Below the pieces are notes generated by a model. It saw nothing but the letters and a program-made list of their open reading frames with translations. It ran no database searches and was not told the origin of the DNA. From the NCBI RefSeq assembly GCF_002879855.1, contig NZ_PNYB01000012.1, positions 124,001 through 188,000 on the forward strand: a stretch of DNA of 64,000 nt. The letters run 5' to 3'. The DNA is from Trinickia soli (GTDB lineage: Bacteria; Pseudomonadota; Gammaproteobacteria; Burkholderiales; Burkholderiaceae). The stretch's first letter is position 1. Each line of letters starts with the position of its first letter. Positions 35,899 to 44,398 of this stretch are shown here, piece by piece. The position numbers and the translations under genes were made by a program.

Positions 35899-37302
35899 TC
35901 AAACGATCCCCGTCGCGTAATAGACGCCGATCACAAAAAACACGGCCAATGTCTTGATTACCGTCACGGCAAAGATGTCGCGATACGATTCCCTGTGCGT
36001 GAGCCCCGTGACAGCCAGCAGCGTGATCACGGCGCCATTATGCGGCAGCGTATCCATTCCGCCGCTTGCCATGGCCACGACGCGATGCAGTACTTCAAGC
36101 GGAATATGCGCTGCGTTCGCGTTCTTGATGAACCAATCGGACATGGCCGCGAGCGCGATGCTCATACCGCCCGAAGCGGACCCCGTAATTCCCGCAAGCG
36201 AACTGACGGACACCGCCGCATTCACAAGCGGATTCGGAATCGACTTCAACGCGCCGCCCACCACCAGAAAACCCGGCAATGCGGCGATGACCCCACCAAA
36301 GCCATATTCCGAAGCGGTGTTCATCGACGCCAGCAATGCCCCCGCGACAGCGCCCTTCGTGCCCGTTGCGAAGCGCTCGCGCACGCGATTGAATGCCGTC
36401 AGCACGACCAGCACGATGCCCGCGATCAATGCCCCTTCAACGGACCACACGGCCACGACGGTTTTGATCGTCGCGGACAACGGTGCATGCACGCCGGGCA
36501 GCACATCGGGCGGCACCGTATAGGTACCGGCGCCATACCACTGCGGAATCAGCTTGGTCAACGCGAAGTTCGCCACGCCGACGAGCACGAGCGGCGCGAG
36601 CGCCACGAGCGGATGCGGCAACGTAGCCGTGCCGACATGTTCGGGTTCGTTGACGAGCGACGTGCCGTACCCCTCGCCCTTCGCCAGCGCCGATCGGCGA
36701 CGCCACTCCAGATACGAAAGCCCGACCACGATGATGAACAACGAGCCGATCGTGCCGAGTGCCGGCGCGGCCCATCCCGTCGTTTTGAAAAATGCGCTCG
36801 GGATGATGTTCTGAATTTGCGGCGTGCCCGGCAGCGAATCCATCGTAAACGAGAAGGCACCGAGCGCAATGGCGCCCGGCATCAGCCGCTTCGGGATATC
36901 GCTTTGTCGATAAAGCTCGGCTGCAAACGGATAAACCGCGAATACGACAACGAATAGCGATACGCCCCCGTACGTCAGCAATGCGCAAACGGCGACGATC
37001 ACCGCATTGGCGCGGCCGCGGCCGATATAACGAATGGCCGCGGCAACGATTGCCTCGGAAAAACCGGCCAGCTCGATCACTTTGCCGAACACTGCGCCAA
37101 GTAAAAACACGGGGAAATACAGTTTGACGAAGCCGACCATCTTCTCCATGAAGATGCCCGTAAACACGGGCGCGACCGCTGCGGGATCGGTCAACAGGAC
37201 AGCCGCGAGAGCGGCGATCGGCGCGAACAGAATGACGCTGTAGCCGCGGTAGGCGGCGAACATCAGGAACGCCAGGGCGGCAAGGACGATGACGAACGAC
37301 AT
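35899..37302 (-). CDS. GntP-family permease
   Basis: 467-residue integral membrane protein of the GntP family (gluconate/D-glycerate/hydroxyacid-H+ symporters). Conserved stretches: GVSLFVVVFAVYPFAAELYR, FTMDSLPGTPQIQNIIPSAF, MNTASEYGFGGVIAALPGF, GITGSASGGMSIALAAMSDW and SGGMDTLPHNGAVITLLAVTG near the end. About 12-14 helices. The start at 37302 has GGAGACCCG upstream. It lies 50 bp downstream of a sigma-54 promoter and is divergent from a sigma-54 activator gene, which very probably controls it. Related proteins carry hydroxybutyrate or other short hydroxyacids, but the substrate is not fixed by sequence. Confidence 0.9.
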   Translation of the reverse strand: MSFVIVLAALAFLMFAAYRGYSVILFAPIAALAAVLLTDPAAVAPVFTGIFMEKMVGFVKLYFPVFLLGAVFGKVIELAGFSEAIVAAAIRYIGRGRANAVIVAVCALLTYGGVSLFVVVFAVYPFAAELYRQSDIPKRLMPGAIALGAFSFTMDSLPGTPQIQNIIPSAFFKTTGWAAPALGTIGSLFIIVVGLSYLEWRRRSALAKGEGYGTSLVNEPEHVGTATLPHPLVALAPLVLVGVANFALTKLIPQWYGAGTYTVPPDVLPGVHAPLSATIKTVVAVWSVEGALIAGIVLVVLTAFNRVRERFATGTKGAVAGALLASMNTASEYGFGGVIAALPGFLVVGGALKSIPNPLVNAAVSVSSLAGITGSASGGMSIALAAMSDWFIKNANAAHIPLEVLHRVVAMASGGMDTLPHNGAVITLLAVTGLTHRESYRDIFAVTVIKTLAVFFVIGVYYATGIV

Positions 37303-37365
37303 CGGGTCTCCGGGTTGTGATTGTGAGTGCCAGCGAGCGCACAGGGAAAAGCAGGCAGCCGACAT

Positions 37366-37381
37366 TGCAGGTTCCGTGCCA
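37366..37381 (-). promoter_or_regulatory. Sigma-54 (-24/-12) promoter for the GntP permease
   Basis: On the minus strand the sequence reads TGGCACGGAACCTGCA. This matches the TGGCACG-N4-TTGCA consensus at all but one position, and the GG and GC elements are separated by exactly 10 bases. The predicted transcript start is near 37355, leaving a leader of about 53 bases before the GntP start at 37302. Confidence 0.85.
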
Positions 37382-37455
37382 TTGCGCGCCGGAATGCGTT
37401 TCGCGTGACATCCAACGTCATGGAAAGAGAACGCGAGTGCCAAATGCAGCTGGAT

Positions 37456-37584
37456 CGTCTACGAATGGAGACATTCAAGGTCCTCGGAACGATCAAAGAG
37501 CTTATCGATACGTCGAAAAGGACGTTTAGACAGGCGTTTGAGCCATGTCTCTGATTTGAGATATGCTGTCTCCCATTGGAGACA
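37456..37584. promoter_or_regulatory. Three inverted-repeat enhancer sites for the sigma-54 activator
   Basis: Three 18-bp sites share one pattern (7-base half-site, 4-base spacer, 7-base half-site). Site 1 (37456-37473): CGTCTAC-GAAT-GGAGACA. Site 2 (37546-37563): TGTCTCT-GATT-TGAGATA. Site 3 (37567-37584): TGTCTCC-CATT-GGAGACA, a perfect inverted repeat. Sites 2 and 3 start 21 bp apart, two helical turns. They lie about 100-230 bp upstream of the predicted GntP transcript start, the usual distance for enhancer sites, and also upstream of the activator's own gene. Confidence 0.75.
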
Positions 37585-37657
37585 GGGCGACGAACAGCGA
37601 GCAGGTTCAAATCGAACTCCAACCCGAGCGCCCGCACTACGACATTGGACCCTTCGG

Positions 37658-39169
37658 ATGAAGACCGACCTTATCGGCGTGCCTGCCGACTACAGCGCGA
37701 TCTTGCGCCGCGCGATGGACTCGCTATTCCGAACCTTCGAAAATTTCAGCGAAGGCACGCTCATCGTCGATGCCGACGCACGCATCGTCTGGATCAATGA
37801 ACGTTACGCTGCGCGCTTCGGCTTCGCCGATAGCCGGCAAGCGATCGGCCTCGATTGCGAAACGGTGATTCCGAACAGCCTCATGCGCGAGGTCGTGCAG
37901 ACGGGCAAGCCGATTTTGCTCGATATGCTCGAAAACGGACGCGAGCCGCTCGTCGTTATGCGCTTGCCGCTCAAGGACGAAGCGGGTCGTACAGTGGGCG
38001 CGGTCGGCTTCGCATTGTTCGACGAAATGAAATCGCTGACGCCGCTCTTCTCGCACTATTCGCGCGTTCAGGAAGAACTGATTGCGGCCCGGCAGTCGCT
38101 CGCGCAGGCGCGCCGTGCGAAATACACGTTGGCGAGCTTCGTCGGTACGAGCGCGGCCAGTCTCGAAGTCAAGCGCCAGGCGCGCCGCGCATCGTATGTC
38201 GATTCACCCGTGTTGTTGCTCGGCGAAACGGGTACGGGCAAGGAACTGCTGGTGCATGCAATCCATGGAACGTCGGCGCGCGCGAAAGGCCCGCTCGTGA
38301 CGGTCAACGTCGCCGCGATCCCCGATACGCTGCTCGAAGTCGAATTTTTCGGTGCAGCGCCCGGCGCTTATACGGGCGTCGAACGGCGCGGCCGGGTGGG
38401 CAAGTTCGAACTCGCGAATGGCGGTACGCTGTTTCTCGACGAGATCGGCGATATGCCGTTGCCGTTGCAGGGCAAGTTGCTGCGCGTGTTGCAGGACCAG
38501 GAATTCGAGCCATTGGGCTCGAACCGTATCGTGCGCACCGATGTGCGGATCGTCGCGGCTACGTCGGCGGATCTGCCGGCGCTCGTCGCCGCGGGGCGTT
38601 TTCGCGCGGACCTCTTTTATCGGCTCAACGTATTGACGATTCATGCGCCGCCATTGCGCGCGCGACGCTCCGATATCGAAGCATTGGCCTACGCCATTTT
38701 GGAGGACTTATCGACGCCGGGTCGTGGCGGGCACGGCCGTCATTTCGAATTGCAAGACGACGCGCTGCGCCTATTGGCAGCCTATGACTGGCCCGGCAAT
38801 GTCCGCGAATTGCGCAACACGCTCGAACGTGCGGTCATGCTGTGCGACACCGAGCGAATCGATGCGCGCACACTCGCGCCTTTTATCGGCGCATCCGTAT
38901 TGCCGGACCGGGGATCGATCGCAGGCGCGGCACCCGCATCGAACCCGGGTTCGGCCTTCGCCAGCGCGGACCGCAAAGCCGAGGCCGCCGCGCAGGTGCA
39001 ACCGGGCGGGACCGATTCCTATGCGCAGGCCATGGCCGATTTCGAGCGGCGCTATTTATGCGATGCGCTGCGCGCCACGGGCGGTCGGGTAGCCGAAGCG
39101 GCGGCACGGATCGGGATGGGGCGAGCCACGCTTTATAAGAAGATCGCGGCGTTGAACATCGCGATTTGA
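37658..39169 (+). CDS. Sigma-54-dependent transcriptional activator with PAS domain
   Basis: 503 residues. A PAS sensor is at about 20-130 (FENFSEGTLIVDADARIVWI, FGFADSRQAIGLDCETVIP), then a coiled linker, the AAA+ core and a Fis-type HTH. The core has Walker A LLGETGTGKELL and Walker B GGTLFLDEIGDMP; the sigma-54 contact loop reads GAYTGV, not GAFTGA. The arginine finger region follows as FRADLFYRLNV. The C-terminal helix is RVAEAAARIGMGRATLYKKI. The start ATG 37658 fits the PAS N-terminus. Its sites are probably the inverted repeats just upstream. It should activate the divergent permease in response to a PAS ligand or redox/metabolic signal. Confidence 0.93.
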   Translation: MKTDLIGVPADYSAILRRAMDSLFRTFENFSEGTLIVDADARIVWINERYAARFGFADSRQAIGLDCETVIPNSLMREVVQTGKPILLDMLENGREPLVVMRLPLKDEAGRTVGAVGFALFDEMKSLTPLFSHYSRVQEELIAARQSLAQARRAKYTLASFVGTSAASLEVKRQARRASYVDSPVLLLGETGTGKELLVHAIHGTSARAKGPLVTVNVAAIPDTLLEVEFFGAAPGAYTGVERRGRVGKFELANGGTLFLDEIGDMPLPLQGKLLRVLQDQEFEPLGSNRIVRTDVRIVAATSADLPALVAAGRFRADLFYRLNVLTIHAPPLRARRSDIEALAYAILEDLSTPGRGGHGRHFELQDDALRLLAAYDWPGNVRELRNTLERAVMLCDTERIDARTLAPFIGASVLPDRGSIAGAAPASNPGSAFASADRKAEAAAQVQPGGTDSYAQAMADFERRYLCDALRATGGRVAEAAARIGMGRATLYKKIAALNIAI

Positions 39170-39283
39170 AGAAATTCGATGGATGGCGAGCGTAATGAGG
39201 CATCGTCTTCATGGCGCGCGGGTTATGCCGTGGCATACTCCGGCCAATCGAAAAAAGAACTTCAGGCCAAAGGAGTTTGTTCA

Positions 39284-39562
39284 ATGCAAGGCACGTCTTT
39301 GTTTCATTTGCGCGCGGGCGCGTCGCTGCGCCTGGTCGCGGCGGCGTCGTTGGGCGCGGCGCTGCTGGCGGGATGCGGCGGCAGCGCGCCACTGTTCACG
39401 AGCGACGGGCGTCCCACGACGGCCGTGCAATGCTCGGCCGCCGGCCCTTGGGACAATTGCATAGAGCATGCACGCGGCATATGCCAAGGCGATATCGACG
39501 TCATTGCCCAATCGACCCAGGACGGAGCGAATAATTTACTGTTCGCCTGCAAGGCCAAATGA
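39284..39562 (+). CDS. Small lipoprotein, function unknown
   Basis: 92 residues. AAGGAG at 39270-39275 precedes ATG 39284. The signal is lipoprotein type: LRLVAAASLGAALLAGCGGS, with the lipobox LLAGC at about residue 30. The mature part is about 60 residues with four more cysteines (VQCSAAG, DNCIEHA, GICQGD, FACKAK), suggesting two disulfides in the periplasm. I do not recognise the family. Confidence 0.7.
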   Translation: MQGTSLFHLRAGASLRLVAAASLGAALLAGCGGSAPLFTSDGRPTTAVQCSAAGPWDNCIEHARGICQGDIDVIAQSTQDGANNLLFACKAK

Positions 39563-39731
39563 TTGGCGAACGTGAGTCGTGGCTTGGCTGCATCGCGCGG
39601 CGGCCGAAGCTCGTTGCGGTCCGTAGCTTGCTGTCGCTATGGTCGCCCGGGCGATTGCACTTTTGCGCGAACTGGCAGTCAGAGGAGCATTAACCGTCAT
39701 TCAAGTCACTCAAACAAGGAGGTGAAAGTCT

Positions 39732-40022
39732 ATGGCGACTTACCGGCAGTTGACCGAGCAGCTAGCGAAAGTACAAGCCCAAGTGGAAGCGGCGCGCGAA
39801 AAAGAGCTGGCCAACACGATCGCGCAAATCAAGGAGCAGATAGCGGAATACGGCATTACCGCGGAAGAGCTTGGTTTTTCGAGCAAACGCACGGCGTCGC
39901 GTAAAACGTCCTCTTTGCCCCCCAAGTACCGCGACCCGAAAACGGGCGCTACCTGGACCGGCCGCGGGCGCGCCCCGGCATGGCTTGGCAAACGGCGCGA
40001 GAAGTTTCTGATCGAGCAGTGA
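39732..40022 (+). CDS. H-NS-family nucleoid-associated protein
   Basis: 96 residues: an N-terminal oligomerisation coiled coil (ATYRQLTEQLAKVQAQVEAA) and the C-terminal AT-hook-like DNA-binding domain KYRDPKTGATWTGRGRAPAW. It is the usual short Burkholderia-type H-NS homologue (BpH3-like), which silences AT-rich acquired DNA. GGAGGTG at 39718-39724 is an excellent ribosome site. Two hairpins follow the gene, so it is monocistronic. Confidence 0.93.
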   Translation: MATYRQLTEQLAKVQAQVEAAREKELANTIAQIKEQIAEYGITAEELGFSSKRTASRKTSSLPPKYRDPKTGATWTGRGRAPAWLGKRREKFLIEQ

Positions 40023-40025
40023 TTT

Positions 40026-40081
40026 CCGCCTTCAGGCGGCACCGGGCCGAACGAAAGTCGCGATTGCGCTTTTCGTTCGGC
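40026..40081 (+). terminator. Double hairpin after the H-NS gene
   Basis: A small stem CCGCC-TTCA-GGCGG lies at 40026-40039. A second perfect 11-bp stem follows, GCCGAACGAAA (40046-40056) with TTTCGTTCGGC (40071-40081). The T tract after it is poor (TGCGGTTTCTCT), so termination may be partial or Rho-assisted. Confidence 0.55.
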
Positions 40082-40137
40082 TGCGGTTTCTCTCAGCATT
40101 CCCGCTGGTTCAACGAAAGTTCTTGATTCGAAAGAAT

Positions 40138-41415
40138 ATGCCTTCGATCGCACGCAATGTGCTCGGAATGGCCGCGCTATTGGCTATCGCTTTTATTTTT
40201 TCGACCAACCGTCGCGCGATCCGGCCGCGCACGGTCGTCTCCGCGTTGCTCGCGCAGGTGGCGATCGGCGCGTTCGTGCTGTTCGTACCGTTCGGTAAAG
40301 TCGTGTTGGCCGATATGGCGGCCGGCGTCAATCGGGTTCTCGATTACGGCAACGCGGGCATCGAGTTCTTGTTCGGCGGGCTCGTTCAATCGAAAATGTT
40401 TGCATTATTCGGCGAAGGCGGTTTCGTATTCGCCGTCCGCGTCCTACCGGCCATTATTTTTGTGACGGCTTTGATCTCCGTGCTGTATTACGTCGGGGTC
40501 ATGCGCTGGATCGTGCTCGTGCTTGGGACGCTGTTTCAGCGCCTGCTCGGCGTATCGAAGCTCGAATCGTTTTCCGCCGTCACGACGATTTTTCTCGGGC
40601 AAAGCGAAATGCCGGCCGTCGTCAAACCGTTCGCGCGCGATATGACCGGCGCCGAACTGTTCGCCGTCATGTCGAGCGGAATGGCCGCCGTGGCCGGTTC
40701 AGTCCTGGCCGGTTATGCGGGGCTGGGCGTGCCGATTCAATACTTGCTGGCCGCCTCGTTCATGGCCGTGCCAGGCGGCCTGTTGTTCGCGAAGATCCTC
40801 CATCCGACGACCGAACCGAGCCCGGTGCAACTCGATCAGCTCAGTTTCGACGAGCGGCGCCCGGCCAATGTGATCGAAGCGGCCAGCTCCGGCGCCACGG
40901 TGGGCTTGAAGATCGCCGTGATGGTTGGGGCGATGCTGATTGCGTTTGTCAGTTTGATAGCACTCCTAAATGGTTTGGTCGGCGGCATCGGCGGGTGGTT
41001 CGGTCATCCACAGCTGTCGATGCAATCGATTCTCGGCGCCGTGTTTGCGCCGCTGGCTTATCTGATCGGCGTGCCGTGGAGCGAAGCCATGGTGGCGGGC
41101 AACTTCCTCGGGCAAAAGATCATCCTGAACGAATTCGTGGCCTACGCATCGCTTTCGCCCTATTTGAAGGATGCGGCCAGCGTGGCGGCGGCGGGGCTGC
41201 CGATGCTGACGCCGCGTACGCTTGCGATTTTGTCGTTCGCGCTGTGCGGCTTTGCGAACTTCGCCTCGATCGCCGTATTGACGGGCGGTTTCAGCGCCGT
41301 CGCGCCCGAGCGCCGTTCGGAAGTTGCGCGTTACGGGTTACGCGTCGTGCTCGCCGGTACGCTGTCGAATCTGATGAGCGCGACGATTGCGGGTATGTTT
41401 TTGACGTTTCATTAA
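40138..41415 (+). CDS. nupC: NupC-family nucleoside transporter (CNT)
   Basis: 425-residue concentrative nucleoside transporter. Family marks: FLFGGLVQS after the first helices, GQSEMPAVVKPFARDMTGAE (the substrate/hairpin motif) and ATVGLKIAVMVGAML, then EFVAYASL and FALCGFANFASI near the end. About 10 helices. The start is set at ATG 40138; a TTG at 40123 would add five residues. It heads an operon with cytidine deaminase and nucleoside hydrolase and should import pyrimidine and/or purine nucleosides with H+ or Na+. Confidence 0.92.
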   Translation: MPSIARNVLGMAALLAIAFIFSTNRRAIRPRTVVSALLAQVAIGAFVLFVPFGKVVLADMAAGVNRVLDYGNAGIEFLFGGLVQSKMFALFGEGGFVFAVRVLPAIIFVTALISVLYYVGVMRWIVLVLGTLFQRLLGVSKLESFSAVTTIFLGQSEMPAVVKPFARDMTGAELFAVMSSGMAAVAGSVLAGYAGLGVPIQYLLAASFMAVPGGLLFAKILHPTTEPSPVQLDQLSFDERRPANVIEAASSGATVGLKIAVMVGAMLIAFVSLIALLNGLVGGIGGWFGHPQLSMQSILGAVFAPLAYLIGVPWSEAMVAGNFLGQKIILNEFVAYASLSPYLKDAASVAAAGLPMLTPRTLAILSFALCGFANFASIAVLTGGFSAVAPERRSEVARYGLRVVLAGTLSNLMSATIAGMFLTFH

Positions 41416-41453
41416 ACGCCTGATGGTTCGAACGTGAAAGGACGAGGCCGGCT

Positions 41454-41843
41454 ATGAAGTTGGACGAATTGCTCGATAAAGCGAAAGCGGCGCGCGAAAA
41501 CGCCTATGCTCCGTACTCGAAATTCAAGGTCGGCGCGGCACTGCTGACGAAGGATGGCCGCGTCTTTGCGGGTTGCAATGTCGAAAACGCTTCGTACGGT
41601 CTCTGCAATTGTGCCGAGCGCACCGCGTTTTTCAGCGCCGTCGCGGCAGGTTGCCAGCGCGACGAATTTGCCGCGCTTGCGGTCGTCGGCGATACCGACG
41701 GGCCGATTGCTCCTTGCGGGGCTTGCCGTCAGGTCATCATCGAACTTGGCGGGCCCGATCTCGCCATTCGACTCGGCAATCTCCGTGGCGATACACGCGA
41801 TACGACTGCGCGCGAACAATTGCCTGATGCTTTCTCTCTCTGA
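41454..41843 (+). CDS. cdd: Cytidine deaminase
   Basis: 129 residues, the small tetrameric form. The zinc site is complete: GLCNCAERTAFFSAV (Cys and the catalytic Glu) and PCGACRQVI (two Cys). The N-terminal YAPYSKFKVGAALLTKDGRV and GCNVENASYG bind the nucleoside. It converts cytidine or deoxycytidine to uridine or deoxyuridine, acting after uptake by NupC and before the hydrolase. It is preceded by GAAAGGACGAG. Confidence 0.95.
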   Translation: MKLDELLDKAKAARENAYAPYSKFKVGAALLTKDGRVFAGCNVENASYGLCNCAERTAFFSAVAAGCQRDEFAALAVVGDTDGPIAPCGACRQVIIELGGPDLAIRLGNLRGDTRDTTAREQLPDAFSL

Positions 41844-41845
41844 TC

Positions 41846-42805
41846 ATGCATAAAGTCATCTACGATACCGACCCCGGCGTCGACGACGCGATGGCGCTCG
41901 TGTTTCAGGCGCTGCATCCGCAAATCGAACTGCTCGGCGTGACGAGCGTCTTCGGCAATTCGACGATCGAGACAACCACGCGCAACGCGCTGTATCTCGC
42001 GCAGCGGTTCGCACCCGGCGTGCCGGTCGCACGCGGCGCGGCCGCGCCGCTGCGCCGTGCGGCGCCGGCTCCCGTCGATTGGATTCATGGCAGCGACGGC
42101 CTGGGCAATACGGGTTTGCGTTCGGCCGACCAAAGCGCGCTCGATGCGCGCAGCGCTCATCGGTTCATCATCGATACGGTTCGCGCGCATCCGCATCAAG
42201 TCTCGCTCGTTGCCGTCGGTCCGCTGACGAATCTCGCGCTTGCCCTCGGAGAAGACCCGGAAATCGCTTCGCTCGTGAAGCAGGTGGTGGTGATGGGCGG
42301 CGCGTTCGGCACGGACGGTGTGAATGGCAATGTGTCGCCGGCCGCCGAAGCCAACATCCTCGGCGATCCCGATGCGGCCGACATCGTATTCGGTGCGCCA
42401 TGGTCCGTGGCCATCGTCGGCCTGGACGTCACCGAACGCATCGTGATGACGACCGATTACCTGGCGAAGCTGCGCGACGATGCCGGTGACGTCGGCCGTT
42501 TCGTCTGGGACGTTTCGCGGTTTTACGAAGCGTTTCATCTGTCGAGCGCGGGGCTTGGCGGCATCTACGTGCATGATTCGTCGGCCGTTGCCTATCTGCT
42601 GGCGCCGCATCTGTATGTGACGAGGACAGGGCCGGTACGCGTCCTGACCGAAGGCATCGCAGTGGGCCACACGATTCAAAAGCTCATGACGTTCCCCGCG
42701 CCCGCTCCCGATTGGGATGGCCGCCCGCCGTGCGAAGTGTGCGTCGAGGCGGATGCTGCGCAGATACTCGACCTCTATGCGCGCACGTTGTGCGGCAAGG
42801 TCTAG
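41846..42805 (+). CDS. Nucleoside hydrolase (IunH-type)
   Basis: 319-residue nucleoside hydrolase. The Ca-binding motif KVIYDTDPGVDDAMAL is at the N-terminus; LVAVGPLTNLALAL, VVMGGAFGTDGVNGNVSPAA and HDSSAVAYLLAP follow. It cleaves ribonucleosides to ribose plus base. It is separated from cdd by two bases and completes the import, deaminate and hydrolyse module. Pyrimidine versus purine preference cannot be told. Confidence 0.93.
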   Translation: MHKVIYDTDPGVDDAMALVFQALHPQIELLGVTSVFGNSTIETTTRNALYLAQRFAPGVPVARGAAAPLRRAAPAPVDWIHGSDGLGNTGLRSADQSALDARSAHRFIIDTVRAHPHQVSLVAVGPLTNLALALGEDPEIASLVKQVVVMGGAFGTDGVNGNVSPAAEANILGDPDAADIVFGAPWSVAIVGLDVTERIVMTTDYLAKLRDDAGDVGRFVWDVSRFYEAFHLSSAGLGGIYVHDSSAVAYLLAPHLYVTRTGPVRVLTEGIAVGHTIQKLMTFPAPAPDWDGRPPCEVCVEADAAQILDLYARTLCGKV

Positions 42806-42864
42806 CGGGAGGCAGTGAGGCAGTGCGGGGCTTCGATGCCTCGGGCCGTCGATGTCGTCTATGT

Positions 42865-43209
42865 CTACGTCGAGGCGGGCTGCTCAGCGCCGAAGAAGAT
42901 CACCCACGTGCTGAAATCGGGCGTGAACTGCTCGAACCGGTGCTCGGCATGCGCAGGAACGAACAGCAGATCGCCGGCTTGAAACGCTGTCCGTTCCCCC
43001 GCTCGCATGAAGACGCCTGAGCCCGTCGCGACGATATAAAGCTCATCGCGTGTATGTGGCTTCTGAGTATCGGCGCCGCGAGGCGCGAATAGTTCGACCG
43101 ATACGTCGGCGCGCTGAAACAACACCGTGAACGGTTGCGGAAGGGCGGCCAGCGTGCGCGCTGCATCGGAGTGCGCAATGCGGAGCACGTCGTCAGGGAT
43201 TGGGTTCAT
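42865..43209 (-). CDS. Small cupin-domain protein
   Basis: 114 residues, single cupin barrel: KPHTRDELYIVATGSGVFMR, GERTAFQAGDLLFVPAHAEHRFEQF and a terminal WVIFFG strand. The metal-binding His and Glu positions (H-x-x-D-E-L, AHAEH) are present in the order of the cupin motifs. The ATG at 43209 gives the family-like start. Possibly a dioxygenase-like or sugar-isomerase-like enzyme, or a metabolite sensor; function unknown. Confidence 0.8.
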   Translation of the reverse strand: MNPIPDDVLRIAHSDAARTLAALPQPFTVLFQRADVSVELFAPRGADTQKPHTRDELYIVATGSGVFMRAGERTAFQAGDLLFVPAHAEHRFEQFTPDFSTWVIFFGAEQPAST

Positions 43210-43310
43210 ACGGATTCCTCGGGGACGGAGGCAGTCGTTGTGATTCTCGGTTCGGCGCAGGACATCGAACATGGACACTTCGAGACGATGCGAGCATGCC
43301 AGTCGGATTC

Positions 43311-43331
43311 GCAACGCGCAACGCGCAACGC
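43311..43331. repeat. Three perfect heptamer repeats
   Basis: GCAACGC repeats three times at 43311-43331, in the ~296-bp gap between the cupin gene and the TetR gene. The gap contains no supportable gene. The repeat is short and may simply reflect local slippage. Confidence 0.6.
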
Positions 43332-43505
43332 GAGGCGCCGTGCGTCGTCAGCACCAGGTCCCGAAAACCCTCACCTCAAGAGCCCAGCGCCTTTGCCGGA
43401 GCCTTGATGGCAAAGGCTCCGGGCGTCGCGCCGCGATGAATCCCGCAAACACTCACCTTTAGAGGACGTCGCCATGCGGCACGCCGTATGAGCGAACCAT
43501 GCGCC

Positions 43506-44282
43506 TCAACCCTTGCGGCGTGAGGCGGCTGCTTTTTCCTTGCCGTGGGTTGCTCGCGATTGACGTACAGGCGCTGCCGTCTCGCGTTCCACCGACCACA
43601 ATTGCAGCAGCGAGCGCGTGTTGGCGAAGATCGTTTGCTTGACGAGGTCGATCTTCGCGGCATCCATCGTCGACCATCCGAGCAACGTCATCACGCTGCG
43701 CGGCGCCGTGTGGAACGACATGAATTGTCCGTGCAGCGTCAGCAGGCGCAAAATTGTGCGCGGATCGTCGGGCGTCGTGCCGCAGATTTTCGCCACAAGT
43801 GCGAGTGCGACCCGGTTCAAAGGCCCTCGTACGCGCTGCTGAAAGATTTCGGTGGCGATCGGCGGCTCTTGACCCCCTTGCTCGCGGACGAAAAAAAGCT
43901 TCAAGGTGGGCGCGGAAGGCGTAGTCATGGCCTTATCGATCATGACATCCTGAATCGCGACGAACGCCTCGATCAGCCGGGCCACATCATCGGTCGTGTC
44001 GAGCGTTTCCAATCCGCTGCGCACGACGGGTTCGAATTTGACCCACACCTCACTGGCAAGGTGCTCCGCGCAGGCCCGGTAAACCCCTTCCTTGTTTTCG
44101 AAGTAGTACTGCAGCGCCGGTGCGTTCACGCCGGCGCGCGCCGCGATCTCGCGCGTCGACGCGGCAACGAAACCACGTTCCCCAAACAGGTCGATCGCTG
44201 CCTCGATGATGCGAAGGCGCGTCTCCTCTCCGCGTGCATAGCCGCTTTCCGTCGAACGGCGAAGGCGCTTCGTTTCGCTCAT
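43506..44282 (-). CDS. CerR-type TetR regulator of emrAB-nodT
   Basis: 258 residues. The HTH is TRLRIIEAAIDLFGERGFVA with STREIAARAGVNAPALQYYFENKEG. The C-terminal part, LIEAFVAIQDVMIDKAMTTP then LKLFFVREQGGQEPPI, is the CerR (DUF1956) ligand domain. The start ATG 44282 fits the N-terminal SETKRLRRSTES. It is divergent from the efflux operon, and a 32-bp palindrome on the intervening promoter is the likely operator. It should repress the pump until an inducer binds. Confidence 0.9.
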   Translation of the reverse strand: MSETKRLRRSTESGYARGEETRLRIIEAAIDLFGERGFVAASTREIAARAGVNAPALQYYFENKEGVYRACAEHLASEVWVKFEPVVRSGLETLDTTDDVARLIEAFVAIQDVMIDKAMTTPSAPTLKLFFVREQGGQEPPIATEIFQQRVRGPLNRVALALVAKICGTTPDDPRTILRLLTLHGQFMSFHTAPRSVMTLLGWSTMDAAKIDLVKQTIFANTRSLLQLWSVERETAAPVRQSRATHGKEKAAASRRKG

Positions 44283-44336
44283 GACTCCAATCCTTACACA
44301 CGACCGCGGATAGTACACCGGTCAAAAATATATCAC

Positions 44337-44370
44337 TTGACACAAATTTTCCAACTGGAATAATTGTGTC
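44337..44370 (+). promoter_or_regulatory. emrA promoter overlapped by a 32-bp palindromic operator
   Basis: The -35 box TTGACA (44337-44342) and the -10 box AATAAT (44359-44364) are 16 bp apart. A near-perfect palindrome spans 44339-44370: left arm GACACAAATTTTCCA, two central bases AC, right arm TGGAATAATTGTGTC. Thirteen of 15 arm positions pair. It covers both promoter boxes, so a bound TetR dimer (or two) would occlude RNA polymerase. Binding is inferred from position. Confidence 0.82.
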
Positions 44371-44398
44371 CGCTTCAGCCCTCAGAGGATTCCCGAAC

